Shown: positions 42,201-50,278, numbered from the stretch's first letter. The stretch is 64,000 nucleotides of DNA from JAEUHO01 sp046350655 (GCA_046350655.1 JAXMAB010000008.1:124001-188000); one strand, 5' to 3'. The notes: generated by a model from the letters alone, not told the origin. Translations and numbers: made by a program.

Positions 42201-42764
42201 CATCTGCCAGAGCGCCTCGCCGATCCGCCGCAGGTAGGCGACCGCCTGCGTCGGCGTGAGCGAGCCCTTCGTCGCGAGGTGCTCGTCGAGGCGCAGGCCC
42301 TCGGGGACCGGGTAGACGGCCGCGTACGCGCCGTCGGCGCCGGTCGCCTCGACCACCGGGATCCAGCCGGGCCCCGTCAGCCGCCGCCCGTCCTCCATGG
42401 CGCGCACGAACTCGTCCACCTCGGTGGGCGCGTCGCCGCGCGTGCGCATACACGCCTGCACGAGGAACGTCTCGCCGTCGATCGGCCGCCGCCCGAGGAA
42501 CACCGGCCGCTCCGGCGTGCCCCCCGCGGGCCGGACGACCTCGAGCCCCGCGATCCGCGACGGGATCTCCTCGCCACGCGCGGCCTCCTCGACGACGTCC
42601 TGCGGCAGCTTGCCGGCCGCGCCGAGCAGCTCGAGCAGCGGCGCGTCCACGCCGAAGCGGCGGTACGTCTCGCGCCGCGCCTCGGCGGCCGTCACGTCGG
42701 CGGCGGTGACGGTCCCGCGCTCGAGGGCTTCCTTCAGGACGCGTTCGCGGACGGCCGTGGCCAA
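39279..42764 (-). CDS. Large TPR protein with N-terminal degenerate kinase-like domain
   Basis: A 1161-aa protein. Residues about 1-60 resemble the short helical module placed before kinases in Planctomycetota (VTAADVTAAEARRETYRRFG). Residues about 70-270 follow the course of a Ser/Thr kinase (GLEVVRPAGGTPERPVFLGR, FLVQACMRTRG, AVAYLRRIGEALWQMEALGR, DPSLVLVDRQGRATLVAIEV), but no HRD, DFG or glycine-rich loop is seen, so it is a pseudokinase at best. A helix spans about 325-347. The remaining 800 residues are helical repeats ending in clear TPRs (KALFEEAVAAYDAAVRIAPD, KRWRGDYDGAVADATAAIQR, RFDDAETDLAAALERNPTEA). It is likely a membrane-tethered scaffold. Neighbours do not reveal a partner. Confidence 0.8.
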   Translation of the reverse strand: MATAVRERVLKEALERGTVTAADVTAAEARRETYRRFGVDAPLLELLGAAGKLPQDVVEEAARGEEIPSRIAGLEVVRPAGGTPERPVFLGRRPIDGETFLVQACMRTRGDAPTEVDEFVRAMEDGRRLTGPGWIPVVEATGADGAYAAVYPVPEGLRLDEHLATKGSLTPTQAVAYLRRIGEALWQMEALGRAATFPDPSLVLVDRQGRATLVAIEVLLAGRGGAFDPREFARSAANFLARVVGPEQVTDPAVRGLLADLSSGRFEALRPASSPTASSPFERPVAFDGAGGTATPIGIETPVGPRAPAFPGPARPAPAPAPAAPAVPSWVVAAGALLVIGGGLWAVLRPSPADDPAPPTVSGARTGPDPTPGRTDPVARPGPDVATVRDEGLVALDEALAFLRESRESAPQAVIDRFRAVEARYGGSEAGNRAAAERERFQREVEEDAERRVSAIAADVDRLLAGDEIGAAHAAIARFPRALAFTRAVVRLDTLRTAVKSRAETIYATLRPTLDAASDPARKDAALAALERVKALGDPELTARATQRLADASARAAGLSARRKELAPELDRVVADALVVAGTGEVERARRPLDAAGRGVLGDVYPDRMAAAREALDRIVRVFEAAATEWRSRAGKAVTILLREHGAKPFTVAPTDVTGDRFGYTRGGAPGSVRLSALDPETIGSLAAASGRETDATLALGVATLLGATGRLAEAEAAATRASGLGATSPTLAAELAAVRVQLEAAANREVAAADATLARNREGARAGYGRAAVVAPFLALPHRRLAVWWTEERKPDEALAAWRRAKALGDASPDVLHGLARSAAAANRPDDEVLEAWRAFLAAAPAGDPRRADADADVERLATKVVRGTTLERVKAAKALLDAGKVAEAVAALEEAVAADPTSLEARRALARAAEKAEDPLRAFLAWREAHGLAKTTRDATDAKEQADRLLRAYGERPAEQTVRRGAEASAERGEYAAAVEGFKRALTMAPLDAEARLGLGGAILGVALRTGNKALFEEAVAAYDAAVRIAPDDPRAWAGRGELKRWRGDYDGAVADATAAIQRRKDYYPAYNTRGLALYSSLKFEAALADVDVVCTLAPAMATPRITRAGILVAMGRFDDAETDLAAALERNPTEAERAMVTGMRNQLAARRKATQPPK

Positions 42765-42856
42765 GGACGTTCCTCGGGGGGCGCGGGACGGGAGGCGGGG
42801 GAGGCTACCAACAACCGAGACGGCGGCGCACGCGACACCGCGCCGCCCGAAACGAA

Positions 42857-42892
42857 GACGGCGGGCCCGTCCCGAGGGACAGGCCCGCCGTC
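42857..42892 (-). terminator. Strong terminator hairpin for the Gly/Pro-rich gene
   Basis: GACGGCGGGCC (42857-42867) pairs with GGCCCGCCGTC (42882-42892), and an inner GTCCC/GGGAC extends the stem. It is downstream of the reverse gene ending at 42929. The rest of 42765-42928 shows nothing else. Confidence 0.7.
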
Positions 42893-42928
42893 CGCGAAGG
42901 TCCGGGGACCCGCGTCAGGCCGTCGGGA

Positions 42929-43750
42929 TCACGAGAACAGCGTCTGGAGCTGCTCGAGCAACTTCAGGAGCTCGTCGAGGTTCCCGTCGAACTCGGGGAA
43001 GTCCGTCGGACCCCAGAAGCCCGGGTCCTCGAGGTCCGGCAGCGGCGGCACGCCGTCGCCGCCCGGGAGCGGCGGGACGTCGCCACCCGGCGGGAGCGGC
43101 GGGAGGTCGGGCGTCGGGGGAAGCGGCGGCAGCGGGGGCTTGCAGCCGCCCTTGTCGTCGCCGCCGTCGTCGCAGCCCTTGTCGTCGTCCCCGCACGGCG
43201 GGAGCGGCGGGAGCGGGGGCAGCGGCGGGAGCGGCGGCAGGCCGCCGTTCGCACCACCGCCCTTGTTGCCGCCGTTGCCACCGCCGGGAGGCGGCGGGGG
43301 CGGGGGAGGACCGCCGGCGCCGCCGCCATTGCCCGCCGCGGGCGGCGGGGGAAGCGGCGGCAGGCCCGGGAGCGGGGGCAGCGGAGGGAGCGCGCCCGCA
43401 CCGCCGCCACCGCCGTTGGCCGGGGGCAGCGGGAGGATGATGATGATGAAGCCGCCGCCGCCGAGGCCCGGCAGGCCCGGGAGCGCGAAGCCGGGCAGGC
43501 CCGGCAGGCCGCCGCCGGCGTTCGCGCCGCCCGCGCCCGTGCCGCCGCCCGTCCCCGCGCCGCCGCCGAAGCCCGGGAGACCCGCGAACGGGTTGCCCGC
43601 ACCCGCGCCGCCCGCGCCGGCGCCCGGAGCGCCGCCGCCGCCCGCGCCGCCACCGGCGCCACCACCGGCGCCGCCGCCGGCCCACACCGTGCCCGCCGCC
43701 ATCGCCAGGGTCAGCGCGGCGACACCCACGGACGTCAGGATCTTCCTCAT
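42929..43750 (-). CDS. Secreted Gly/Pro-rich low-complexity protein
   Basis: A 273-aa protein with a clean signal peptide (ILTSVGVAALTLAMAAGTVWA). The mature part begins with Gly/Ala runs, then alternates Gly-rich stretches with proline runs of the type LPPLPPLPPLPP, and has a short isoleucine patch GGGGFIIIILPLPPANGG. Two cysteines flank an acidic-basic patch, CGDDDKGCDDGGDDKGGC. The C-terminus is a helix, LDELLKLLEQLQTLF. I do not recognise it. Such low-complexity secreted proteins can form surface layers, fibres or adhesives. GGAGG lies 8 bases before the ATG, suggesting strong translation, and a strong terminator follows. The coding sequence itself is repetitive, so length could vary between strains. 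Confidence 0.7.
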   Translation of the reverse strand: MRKILTSVGVAALTLAMAAGTVWAGGGAGGGAGGGAGGGGAPGAGAGGAGAGNPFAGLPGFGGGAGTGGGTGAGGANAGGGLPGLPGFALPGLPGLGGGGFIIIILPLPPANGGGGGAGALPPLPPLPGLPPLPPPPAAGNGGGAGGPPPPPPPPGGGNGGNKGGGANGGLPPLPPLPPLPPLPPCGDDDKGCDDGGDDKGGCKPPLPPLPPTPDLPPLPPGGDVPPLPGGDGVPPLPDLEDPGFWGPTDFPEFDGNLDELLKLLEQLQTLFS

Positions 43751-44394
43751 CGGGGACACCTCCATCGACCGGCTCGCGCCGCGTCGAAGCCTGTTGAGTC
43801 TACGCCGCGCCCGTTGCCGGGGCCAGAGTCCCGTCGCGGGGGAGGGTCGAGTCGCCCCTGCCCGCGCGCCGGCACTCCGTAAGGGGCCCGGCGTCGCAAC
43901 GGAATGCACGTTGCCAAACACCGGGCCACTTCGCGGAATCTGGGATCCAAAGAGCAACTGACGGTCCCAACGCGAGGCCCGCCCGCCGCCGGCGCCGCCT
44001 CTCCCGCAACGACCGCGATCCGCCGACGGGCCTCGCGTACCCCCGGGGGGGCCGACCTCCCGGGCCGGCTCGCGGAGGGCGTCCCGAACCGACGTCGGGC
44101 GCCGGACGCCGGCCCGCCCCGCGCCCCTGCGCACGTTCGGCGCCACGGTGGCCGTGGACGGGGCGACCGCGCCGAGGGGCCCGGGTCGAGCTGCTTCGGA
44201 CTCCGGACGATCTCGCCCACCGTGGGGCCGCGCGCCCGACCGGCGTCGACGCGCCGCGTGCGGACCGCGTGGACGCGCGGTCGACGTCCGCGCCCGCGAG
44301 GCCCGCGCGGCGTCGCGGGTCGCTCGTCGGCGCGCGCACATCGCGGGGGTCGCGCGGCGTGCCACGGAGCGGCGTCGGGGCGCCTTCACGAAAC
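43751..44394. other. Intergenic region with inverted element pair, no gene seen
   Basis: Nothing protein-like is seen on either strand in this 640-bp stretch; open frames here are Arg/Pro/Gly-rich. An inverted pair of the interspersed element occupies 43970-43981 (ACGCGAGGCCCG) and 44027-44038 (CGGGCCTCGCGT), 45 bp apart. A further exact core at 44295-44304 lacks the flanks of the family. Confidence 0.6.
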
Positions 44395-44426
44395 GAGGAG
44401 GGCGAGTCGTGGGACTCGCCCTCCTC
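44395..44426 (-). terminator. Terminator hairpin after the 80-aa lipoprotein
   Basis: GAGGAGGGCGAGTC (44395-44408) pairs perfectly over 14 bp with GACTCGCCCTCCTC (44413-44426) around a 4-base loop, 45 bp beyond the stop of the reverse gene at 44471. Confidence 0.75.
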
Positions 44427-44470
44427 GGCAGCGAACCGAAGCGTTCGGCGTCAGGGACGCCGAAAGCCGC

Positions 44471-44713
44471 TTAGCCGCACTTGCCCTTGCCGCACGCCAT
44501 CTGCGGCGGGGCCGCCGGACGCGGGGCCGTCGGGGCCGGGGCCGTGTACGTCGGCTGCGAGTACGTCGGAGCCTGGTACGTCGACGGCGCCTTCGTCTGC
44601 GCGGGCTGCGGACGGTAGGTGGCCTCGTTCGACGAGCAACCGCCGAGCACCGCGCCGGCGACCGCGAGGACCGCGACGACGAGATCCTTGCGGATACGAG
44701 TGTTCTTCAGCAT
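44471..44713 (-). CDS. Small lipoprotein ending in CGKGKCG
   Basis: An 80-aa exported protein: leader KDLVVAVLAVAGAVLGGC with lipobox LGGC, then a Tyr/Pro/Thr/Ala-rich middle (AQTKAPSTYQAPTYSQPTYT) and a C-terminal CGKGKCG after PPQMA. The gene 150 bp upstream on the same strand ends CGAGKCG in the same position. The motif resembles the GKCG units of known cysteine-rich modified peptides, but no modification enzyme is encoded nearby. It may be a surface metal ligand. The ATG has GGAGG at 44724-44728, about 10 bases upstream. A strong hairpin follows. Confidence 0.7.
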   Translation of the reverse strand: MLKNTRIRKDLVVAVLAVAGAVLGGCSSNEATYRPQPAQTKAPSTYQAPTYSQPTYTAPAPTAPRPAAPPQMACGKGKCG

Positions 44714-44805
44714 GGGGGATTCCTCCGGAAACAGGAGACAGTGGTACGGGAGAAGCGGGGACGCGGAGAAGATAGTCGCTCGGGGGGGCCGATGGAAAAC
44801 AAGAA

Positions 44806-44835
44806 GGGCGGATCCGGCTTCCGCCGAATCCGCCC
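44806..44835 (-). terminator. Terminator after the second CGxGKCG gene
   Basis: On the reverse strand GGGCGGAT pairs with ATCCGCCC (44806-44813 with 44828-44835), with an inner CGGC/GCCG, and is followed by TTCTTGTTTTCC. This gives a typical stem plus T-rich tail. Confidence 0.75.
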
Positions 44836-44863
44836 TCCAGGATCTACGAACGGAGCGAAGTGC

Positions 44864-45121
44864 TTAGCCGCACTTGCCCGCGCCGCAGGCCTTCGCGCCG
44901 CCGGCCGGAGCCGCCGGAGCCGGCATCGGGGCCGGGGCCGCCATCGTCGCGCCCTTCGAGCAGCCGCAGGCCGACGGAGCGGCCTGGCCGGCGCAGCAGG
45001 GCTTCTTGTAGACCGCCGGGCCCGCGCTGCAGCCGCAGCACGAGTTGCAAGCCGTCAGGCCGACCATCGCGAACGCGGCGACCACGCTGGCGACGAGACC
45101 ACGAACGAGAGACTTCGACAT
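44864..45121 (-). CDS. Small cysteine-rich exported protein ending in CGAGKCG
   Basis: An 85-aa protein. The leader GLVASVVAAFAMVGLTAC ends in a lipobox-like LTAC. The mature part has many cysteines: NSCCGCSAGPAVYKKPCC and SACGCSKG, then an Ala/Pro-rich stretch (MAAPAPMPAPAAPAGG) and the tail ACGAGKCG. It shares lipoprotein layout, Ala/Pro linker and C-terminus with the gene at 44471, so the two are probably duplicates that diverged. Metal or thiol chemistry at the envelope is an inference. AGGAGG lies 10 bases before the ATG. The preceding gap 45122-45347 holds the divergent starts only. Confidence 0.7.
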   Translation of the reverse strand: MSKSLVRGLVASVVAAFAMVGLTACNSCCGCSAGPAVYKKPCCAGQAAPSACGCSKGATMAAPAPMPAPAAPAGGAKACGAGKCG

Positions 45122-45347
45122 CGTCCTAGAACCTCCTGGAAGTTTGATTCCCGGCCCTCCCAGGGGGCGCCGGGGTCTGATACCTGCCCGTACGGGGGCA
45201 AGTTGGAGCATAGCCAGATCCATCGGCAAGGCAAGAGTGCGGGGTGAGTCGTTCCGGCGGGGAGGCGGCCCGTCCCCCGGGTCGGGTCGGTCCGAATTCG
45301 ACCGAACCGACGCCGCTGGGCCCCCCGGTGGCGTACCCTCCCCGCCC

Positions 45348-46892
45348 GTGACCGCCTCCGCCCACGTCGCCCACCTGCTCGCCGACGCCGCCCACGACGC
45401 CCCCGACCGGCCGGCGTTCGTCCACGGCGCGACCCGATGGACCTACGCCGACGCCGCGCACCGGGCCTCGCGTTGTGCGGAGCGGCTCGCGGCCGCGGGG
45501 GTCGGGCCGGGCGACGTCGTCGCGTGGATCGGCGACAACACGCCCGCGGCCGCCCTCGCCTACTTCGGGACCGCGTGGGCCGGGGCCGTCCTGGCGCCAC
45601 TCCACCTCCGCCTGACGGACGCCGACCTGCGCCGCGTCCTCGCGCACGCGGGCGCGAAGGTCGTGCTCGTGGAGGCCGCGCACCGCGCGCGCGCCGAGGG
45701 GTGGGGACTGCCGCTCCTCGACCTCGGGGCGTGGGCGGGGCCGGACGGAGCCCCGTCGGGCGACGCGAGGCCCGCGCGGCCGCCGGTCGCCCGCGCCGCG
45801 AGCGACCCCGCCCACCTCTACTACACGAGCGGCAGCACGGGCACGCCGAAGGGCGTCGTCCTCACGCACGGCAACGTCGTCACGCACGCGCGGCTCGCCG
45901 CCGCCGCGCTCGACCTGACCGCGCGCGACGTCTGGCTGCACGCGGCGCCGATGTTCCACCTCGCGGACGCGTGGGCGACGTTCGCGATCACGCTGGTGCG
46001 CGGCGAGCACCGGTTCGTCCCGCACTTCCGCGAACCCGACGTGCTCGACGCGTTCGCGTCCGGCGTGACGGTGACGAACCTCGTGCCGACGATGTGGCAC
46101 GCGCTGGTGCGGCACCCCGAGACGCCGCGGCGCGTCTACCCGTCGCTCCGCCTCCTGCTCTCCGGCGGCGCGGCGATCGCGCCCGACGTCGTGCGGCGCG
46201 TGCGCGCGCTGTTCGGCGCGGAGTACGCGCAGACGTACGGGCTGACGGAGACGAGCCCGTACCTCACGATCTCGCGCCTGACGCCCGAGGAGGCCCGCCG
46301 GCCGGAGGCCGAGGTGCTCGCGCTGCTCACGCGCGCGGGCCGGCCCATGGCGGGCGTCGAGGTCGCGGTGGTGGACGCCGACGGACGGCCCGTCGCGGCG
46401 GACGGGGTCGCGGTCGGCGAGGTGGTGGCCCGGGGCGCGACGGTGACGCCGGGCTACCTGCGCAACCCCGAGGCCGACGCCGCCGCGTTCCGCGACGGCT
46501 GGTTCCGCACCGGCGACCTCGCGCGCGTCCATCCCGACGGCCGCATCGACCTCGCCGACCGGACCGGCGACGTCGTGAACTCGGGCGGCGAGAAGGTCTT
46601 CACGACCGACGTCGAGCGCGCGCTCTCGGGGGCCCCGGGCGTCGCGGAGGTGCTCGTCGTCGGCACGCCCGACCCGCACTGGGGCCAGGTCGTGACGGCC
46701 GTCGTGGTGCCGGAGGGCGCGGGGCCCACCCTCGAGGGGCTCAAGGCCCACGTCCGCGGGACGCTCGCCGACTTCAAGGTGCCGCGGCGGCTCGTGCTCG
46801 TGGACGCCCTGCCCCGCACGGCGTCGGGCAAGCTCTCGAAACGCGAGGCCCGGGCGCTCGCGGCCGCGCGGCTCGCGCCGCCGCCGGCCTGA
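45348..46892 (+). CDS. AMP-forming acyl-CoA ligase
   Basis: A 514-aa member of the ANL superfamily, which activates a carboxylic acid with ATP and transfers it to CoA. Motifs are complete: P-loop YYTSGSTGTPKGVVLTHGN, YGLTETSPY, GWFRTGDLARVHPDG, and the C-terminal lysine in PRTASGKLSKREA. Sequence type is that of medium- or long-chain fatty-acid-CoA ligases; the exact substrate cannot be read. Two interspersed element copies lie in frame: core 45463-45472 encodes AHRASRC in the N-terminal domain, and 45764-45773 (reverse) encodes SGDARPARPP just before the P-loop, in a loop likely to tolerate insertions. GTG 45348 opens the conserved N-terminus. Confidence 0.92.
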   Translation: MTASAHVAHLLADAAHDAPDRPAFVHGATRWTYADAAHRASRCAERLAAAGVGPGDVVAWIGDNTPAAALAYFGTAWAGAVLAPLHLRLTDADLRRVLAHAGAKVVLVEAAHRARAEGWGLPLLDLGAWAGPDGAPSGDARPARPPVARAASDPAHLYYTSGSTGTPKGVVLTHGNVVTHARLAAAALDLTARDVWLHAAPMFHLADAWATFAITLVRGEHRFVPHFREPDVLDAFASGVTVTNLVPTMWHALVRHPETPRRVYPSLRLLLSGGAAIAPDVVRRVRALFGAEYAQTYGLTETSPYLTISRLTPEEARRPEAEVLALLTRAGRPMAGVEVAVVDADGRPVAADGVAVGEVVARGATVTPGYLRNPEADAAAFRDGWFRTGDLARVHPDGRIDLADRTGDVVNSGGEKVFTTDVERALSGAPGVAEVLVVGTPDPHWGQVVTAVVVPEGAGPTLEGLKAHVRGTLADFKVPRRLVLVDALPRTASGKLSKREARALAAARLAPPPA

Positions 46893-47050
46893 CGCGGGCC
46901 CCGCCGGCCCCGCGCCGGACGGGGCGGGGGTGCCGGTCGCCGCGGCCGCACGGGCCTTCGCTCCGGGGCGTCCGGGTCGCCGCGTAGGATGCCGGCCTCG
47001 TCGCCGCGTCCTTGGCACAGCCGTTCCCTCGTGTCGTTCGGGAGGTTCCC

Positions 47051-48346
47051 GTGAAGGTCCTCGTCGTCGGTTCCGGCGGGCGTGAACACGCCCTGTGCGC
47101 GGCCCTGCGGAAGTCCCCGAGCGTCGAGCGCGTCTTCTGCGCGCCGGGGAGCGACGGCATCGCGGCGCTCGCGACGGTGGCGCCCGAGATCCAGGCGAAC
47201 AACGCCGAGGGCCTGATCGCCTACGCGAAGACGATGGGCGTCGACCTCGTCGTGGTCGGCCCCGAGGCGCCGCTCGTGGCGGGGCTCGCCGACGCGGTCC
47301 GCAAGGCCGGCATCGCGTGTTTCGGGCCGGGCGCCGACGGCGCGCAGCTCGAGGGCAGCAAGACGTTCGCGAAGCAGCTCATGGTCCGCAACAACGTGCC
47401 GACCGCGGGCTACAAGACGTTCGCCTCGCTCGACGACGCGCGCGCGCACGTGCTCGGCCTCGACGCGTTCCCCGTGGTCATCAAGGCCGACGGGCTCGCC
47501 GCGGGCAAGGGCGTCACCGTCTGCGCGACGCGCGACGCGGCGCTGGCGGCGGTCGCCGAGGCGATGGAGCAGAAGAAGTTCGGCGACGCCGGCGCGCGCG
47601 TCGTCGTCGAGGAGTTCCTCCGCGGCGAAGAGGTGTCGGTCCACGCGATCACGGACGGGACGACGCTGCTGGTGCTCCCGAGCGCGCAGGACCACAAGCG
47701 CGTCCGCGACGGCGACCAGGGCCCGAACACGGGCGGCATGGGCGCCTACAGCCCGGCGCCGGTGCTCACCGACAAGCTGCTCGACGTCGTCGTGCGCACG
47801 ATCCTCGTCCCGACGCTGCACGGCCTCAAGATCGAGGGCATCGAGTTCCGCGGCGTGCTGTACGCGGGCCTGATGATGACGCGCAGCGGCCCGAAGGTGC
47901 TCGAGTTCAACGCGCGGTTCGGCGACCCCGAGACGCAGGTGATCCTGCCCCGCATCCGCAGCGACCTCGGCGCGATCCTGCTCGCGGCCGCCGAGGGCCG
48001 CCTGACGGAGATCGAGGGCATCGACGTCGACCCGCGCCCGGTCGTCGGCGTCGTGATGGCGAGCGAGGGGTACCCCGAGGCCTTCAAGACCGGCAAGCCG
48101 ATCACGGGGATCGAGGCCGCGGCCGCGATGCCCGACGTGACCGTCAACCACGCCGCCACGCGGCGCAAGGACGGAGCCATGATCACGGCGGGCGGCCGCG
48201 TGCTGACGGTGTGCGGCGCGGGCGCGACGCACGCCGAGGCGCGGGACCGCGCCTACCAGGGCGTGCGCGCGATCACGTGGGAGGGCGAGCACCACCGCGG
48301 CGACATCGCCCGCCGCGCCATCGAGGGCCTCCCCGCCGCGAAGTGA
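47051..48346 (+). CDS. purD: Phosphoribosylamine-glycine ligase
   Basis: A 431-aa enzyme of purine synthesis that joins glycine to phosphoribosylamine with ATP. Signatures are KVLVVGSGGREHALC at the N-terminus, VIKADGLAAGKGVTVC in the ATP-grasp domain, and DHKRVRDGDQGPNTGGMGAY. Length is typical. GTG 47051 is supported by GGAGG at 47041-47045 with 5-base spacing; a longer upstream frame lacks homology. It stands as a single gene after the ligase with 158 bp between. Confidence 0.97.
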   Translation: MKVLVVGSGGREHALCAALRKSPSVERVFCAPGSDGIAALATVAPEIQANNAEGLIAYAKTMGVDLVVVGPEAPLVAGLADAVRKAGIACFGPGADGAQLEGSKTFAKQLMVRNNVPTAGYKTFASLDDARAHVLGLDAFPVVIKADGLAAGKGVTVCATRDAALAAVAEAMEQKKFGDAGARVVVEEFLRGEEVSVHAITDGTTLLVLPSAQDHKRVRDGDQGPNTGGMGAYSPAPVLTDKLLDVVVRTILVPTLHGLKIEGIEFRGVLYAGLMMTRSGPKVLEFNARFGDPETQVILPRIRSDLGAILLAAAEGRLTEIEGIDVDPRPVVGVVMASEGYPEAFKTGKPITGIEAAAAMPDVTVNHAATRRKDGAMITAGGRVLTVCGAGATHAEARDRAYQGVRAITWEGEHHRGDIARRAIEGLPAAK

Positions 48347-48663
48347 CGTCCCGCCGGCCGCCGGCGGCGCTCGTCCTCGCGGCCGTCCCGACGGCGAGCG
48401 GACGTCCACGACGCCGTCGTCGCGCCGCGGCCCGACGCGCCGCGACGTCGTTCGCCGCGAAGGGACGCGCGGGGCGTCGCGCGCGCAACGCCCTCGTTGC
48501 GTGCGACGTCGACCCGCGTCGGTCGTCGCGACCGCCCGCGATCGATGGGTACGATGGGGGCGTCCACGAGGCCCGTGCGCCGCCGCGCGCCGGTTCGCCG
48601 CGGGACCCTCCCTCGGCCGACCCTCCGTGACGGCGCCGATCCGGCCCGCGGACGGAGGCTCCC
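48347..48663. other. Intergenic, nothing recognised
   Basis: This 317-bp stretch between purD and the Asp-box protein is rich in GACG and GTCG words. I see no frame with protein-like composition, no tRNA and no strong hairpin. Confidence 0.5.
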
Positions 48664-50259
48664 ATGACCCAGCGTCGTCGGTGGTGGACGGGGTCGCGCG
48701 TCGCGCCGGGCCTTGCGTCGGCGGTGATCGCGCTCGGATGGTGCGTCGGGGCGCGCGCGACGGCGGCGCCGGGCGACGACGCCTCGCCGATGGCCTACGC
48801 CGCGCTGAAGGACCGCGAGGTCGCCGCGCTCGCGCTCACGCCGGACGGCGACGTGCTCGCCGGGACGGACCAGGGCGTCTGGCGCGTGCGCGCGGACGGG
48901 ACGGGCGCCACGCAGCTGTCGTTCGACGGGCTGCCCCTCACGGGCGAACGGCGGCCGGTGCTCTCGGTCGCGTGCGACGCCCGGGGCGACGTGTTCGCGA
49001 TCCCGGGCCACGGGGCCGAGGGGCTGTTCCGGCTCCGCGCGGGATCGGGGCGATGGGAGAGCGTCGGGCGCGCGACGATCTTCGTGGGAGTGCCGCGCGA
49101 GCGGGCCAGCGCGCTCGCCGTGCTGCCCGACGGGACGCTGCTCGTCGGCGTGACGAACCCGAGCATGTACCGCGGCGAGACGGGGCCGGGGCGCGTGTAC
49201 CGGTCGCGCGACGGAGGCGCGACGTTCGACGACGTCTCTCCCGACGGACTCGGCGGCGCGTCCGTCTCGGCCCTGACGGCGGGCCCCGGTCGCGAGGTGT
49301 GGGCGGTGGGCGGGCCGCGGCTCACGAACACGATGGACCCGACGCGGTGGGTGCTGATGGCCGACGACGCGCGGGCCTCGCCTCCGCGGTGGCGGGTCGG
49401 CGCGATCGCGCGACCGCCGAAGGGAGAGGGCTTCGCGGGCGAGACCGCCATCAGCGCGGTCGCGGTGGACCGCGACGGCGTCGGGTACGCGCTCGTCACG
49501 TCCGGGTTGAGGTTCGCGCCGGGGATCTACCGGTCGAAGGACCGCGGCGCGACGTGGCAGCCGGTGAACGACGCGCAGGAGGCCAACGCCCTCGTCACGA
49601 CGCCGGACGCGCACGTGTACGTCGGATCGTACGGCGGGGTGATCCGCTCGCTCGACGGCGGGACGACGTGGACCGCGTTCGCCGGGCTCGGGAAGACCTT
49701 CGTCTCGAGCCTGCTCGTGGACCGCGCGGGACACCTCTGGGCGGGCACGACGAGCCACGGACAGCTGTTCCCGCTGCCGGGGCTCTTCCGCAGCCGCGTG
49801 CCGGTCGGGACCGGCGTCGCCGCGGGGGTGGCGGGGCCCGACGTCGCGGCGACGGACGGAACGGGGACCGGCGCCGCCGGCCCCGTGCTCTTCGACAACG
49901 GCAACCTGCTCGCCGTCGAGGACGGCCCGCGGGCGCCGACGACGTTCACCCTCGCGAAGGCCGCCGACGTCGCGCGCATCACGACGTACCACTGGCACGG
50001 CGGACGCGGCGCGCCCCCGGGGACCCTCGCGCTGCGAGGCGCGGACGGCCGGGTCTGGGGTCCGTACCCCGCGCGGGCGCAGGGCGGCCCGGGCCGCGCG
50101 GCGCCGCTGTACTGGGTGGTGGAGCCGCGGATCGGGCTCGCGCCGGGGACCTACACCGTCGTCGACTCCGACCCCGCGACGTGGTCGCACAACGCGCAGA
50201 GCGGCCACCGCGGCATGGTGACGGTCGAGGGGCCGCCCCCTCCGCCCCCCGGCCGGTGA
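48664..50259 (+). CDS. Exported Asp-box/BNR beta-propeller protein
   Basis: A 531-aa protein with an N-terminal signal (SAVIALGWCVGARATA). Repeated units such as YRSRDGGATF, YRSKDRGATW and IRSLDGGTTW are Asp-box (BNR) motifs (SxDxGxTW), with NPSMYRG and LTPDGDVLAGTDQGVWRV between, which suggests a six- or seven-bladed propeller like those of photosystem assembly factor Ycf48 or sialidases. No catalytic glutamate/tyrosine set of sialidase is recognisable. After residue 390 there is a distinct beta domain (FDNGNLLAVEDGPRAPTTFT) that may bind ligands. Ends in a Pro run. Role unknown, extracytoplasmic. Confidence 0.78.
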   Translation: MTQRRRWWTGSRVAPGLASAVIALGWCVGARATAAPGDDASPMAYAALKDREVAALALTPDGDVLAGTDQGVWRVRADGTGATQLSFDGLPLTGERRPVLSVACDARGDVFAIPGHGAEGLFRLRAGSGRWESVGRATIFVGVPRERASALAVLPDGTLLVGVTNPSMYRGETGPGRVYRSRDGGATFDDVSPDGLGGASVSALTAGPGREVWAVGGPRLTNTMDPTRWVLMADDARASPPRWRVGAIARPPKGEGFAGETAISAVAVDRDGVGYALVTSGLRFAPGIYRSKDRGATWQPVNDAQEANALVTTPDAHVYVGSYGGVIRSLDGGTTWTAFAGLGKTFVSSLLVDRAGHLWAGTTSHGQLFPLPGLFRSRVPVGTGVAAGVAGPDVAATDGTGTGAAGPVLFDNGNLLAVEDGPRAPTTFTLAKAADVARITTYHWHGGRGAPPGTLALRGADGRVWGPYPARAQGGPGRAAPLYWVVEPRIGLAPGTYTVVDSDPATWSHNAQSGHRGMVTVEGPPPPPPGR

Positions 50260-50278
50260 GGCTCGGCCGGGCGGAAGC

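Noticed and set aside
38697..43961. A 1754-codon forward open frame
   Set aside because: It runs antisense to the pseudokinase-TPR and Gly/Pro genes and shows only Arg/Ala/Gly-rich sequence without domains.
44471..45121. A complete modified-peptide (RiPP) cluster
   Set aside because: Only the precursor-like tails are present; no modification or export enzyme lies within the neighbouring genes.
46842..46851. Further exact CGCGAGGCCC core in the acyl-CoA ligase
   Set aside because: It encodes KREAR in the conserved C-terminal lysine motif and lacks the element flanks, so it is most likely chance coding. The cores at 31127 and 44295 were left out for the same lack of flanks.
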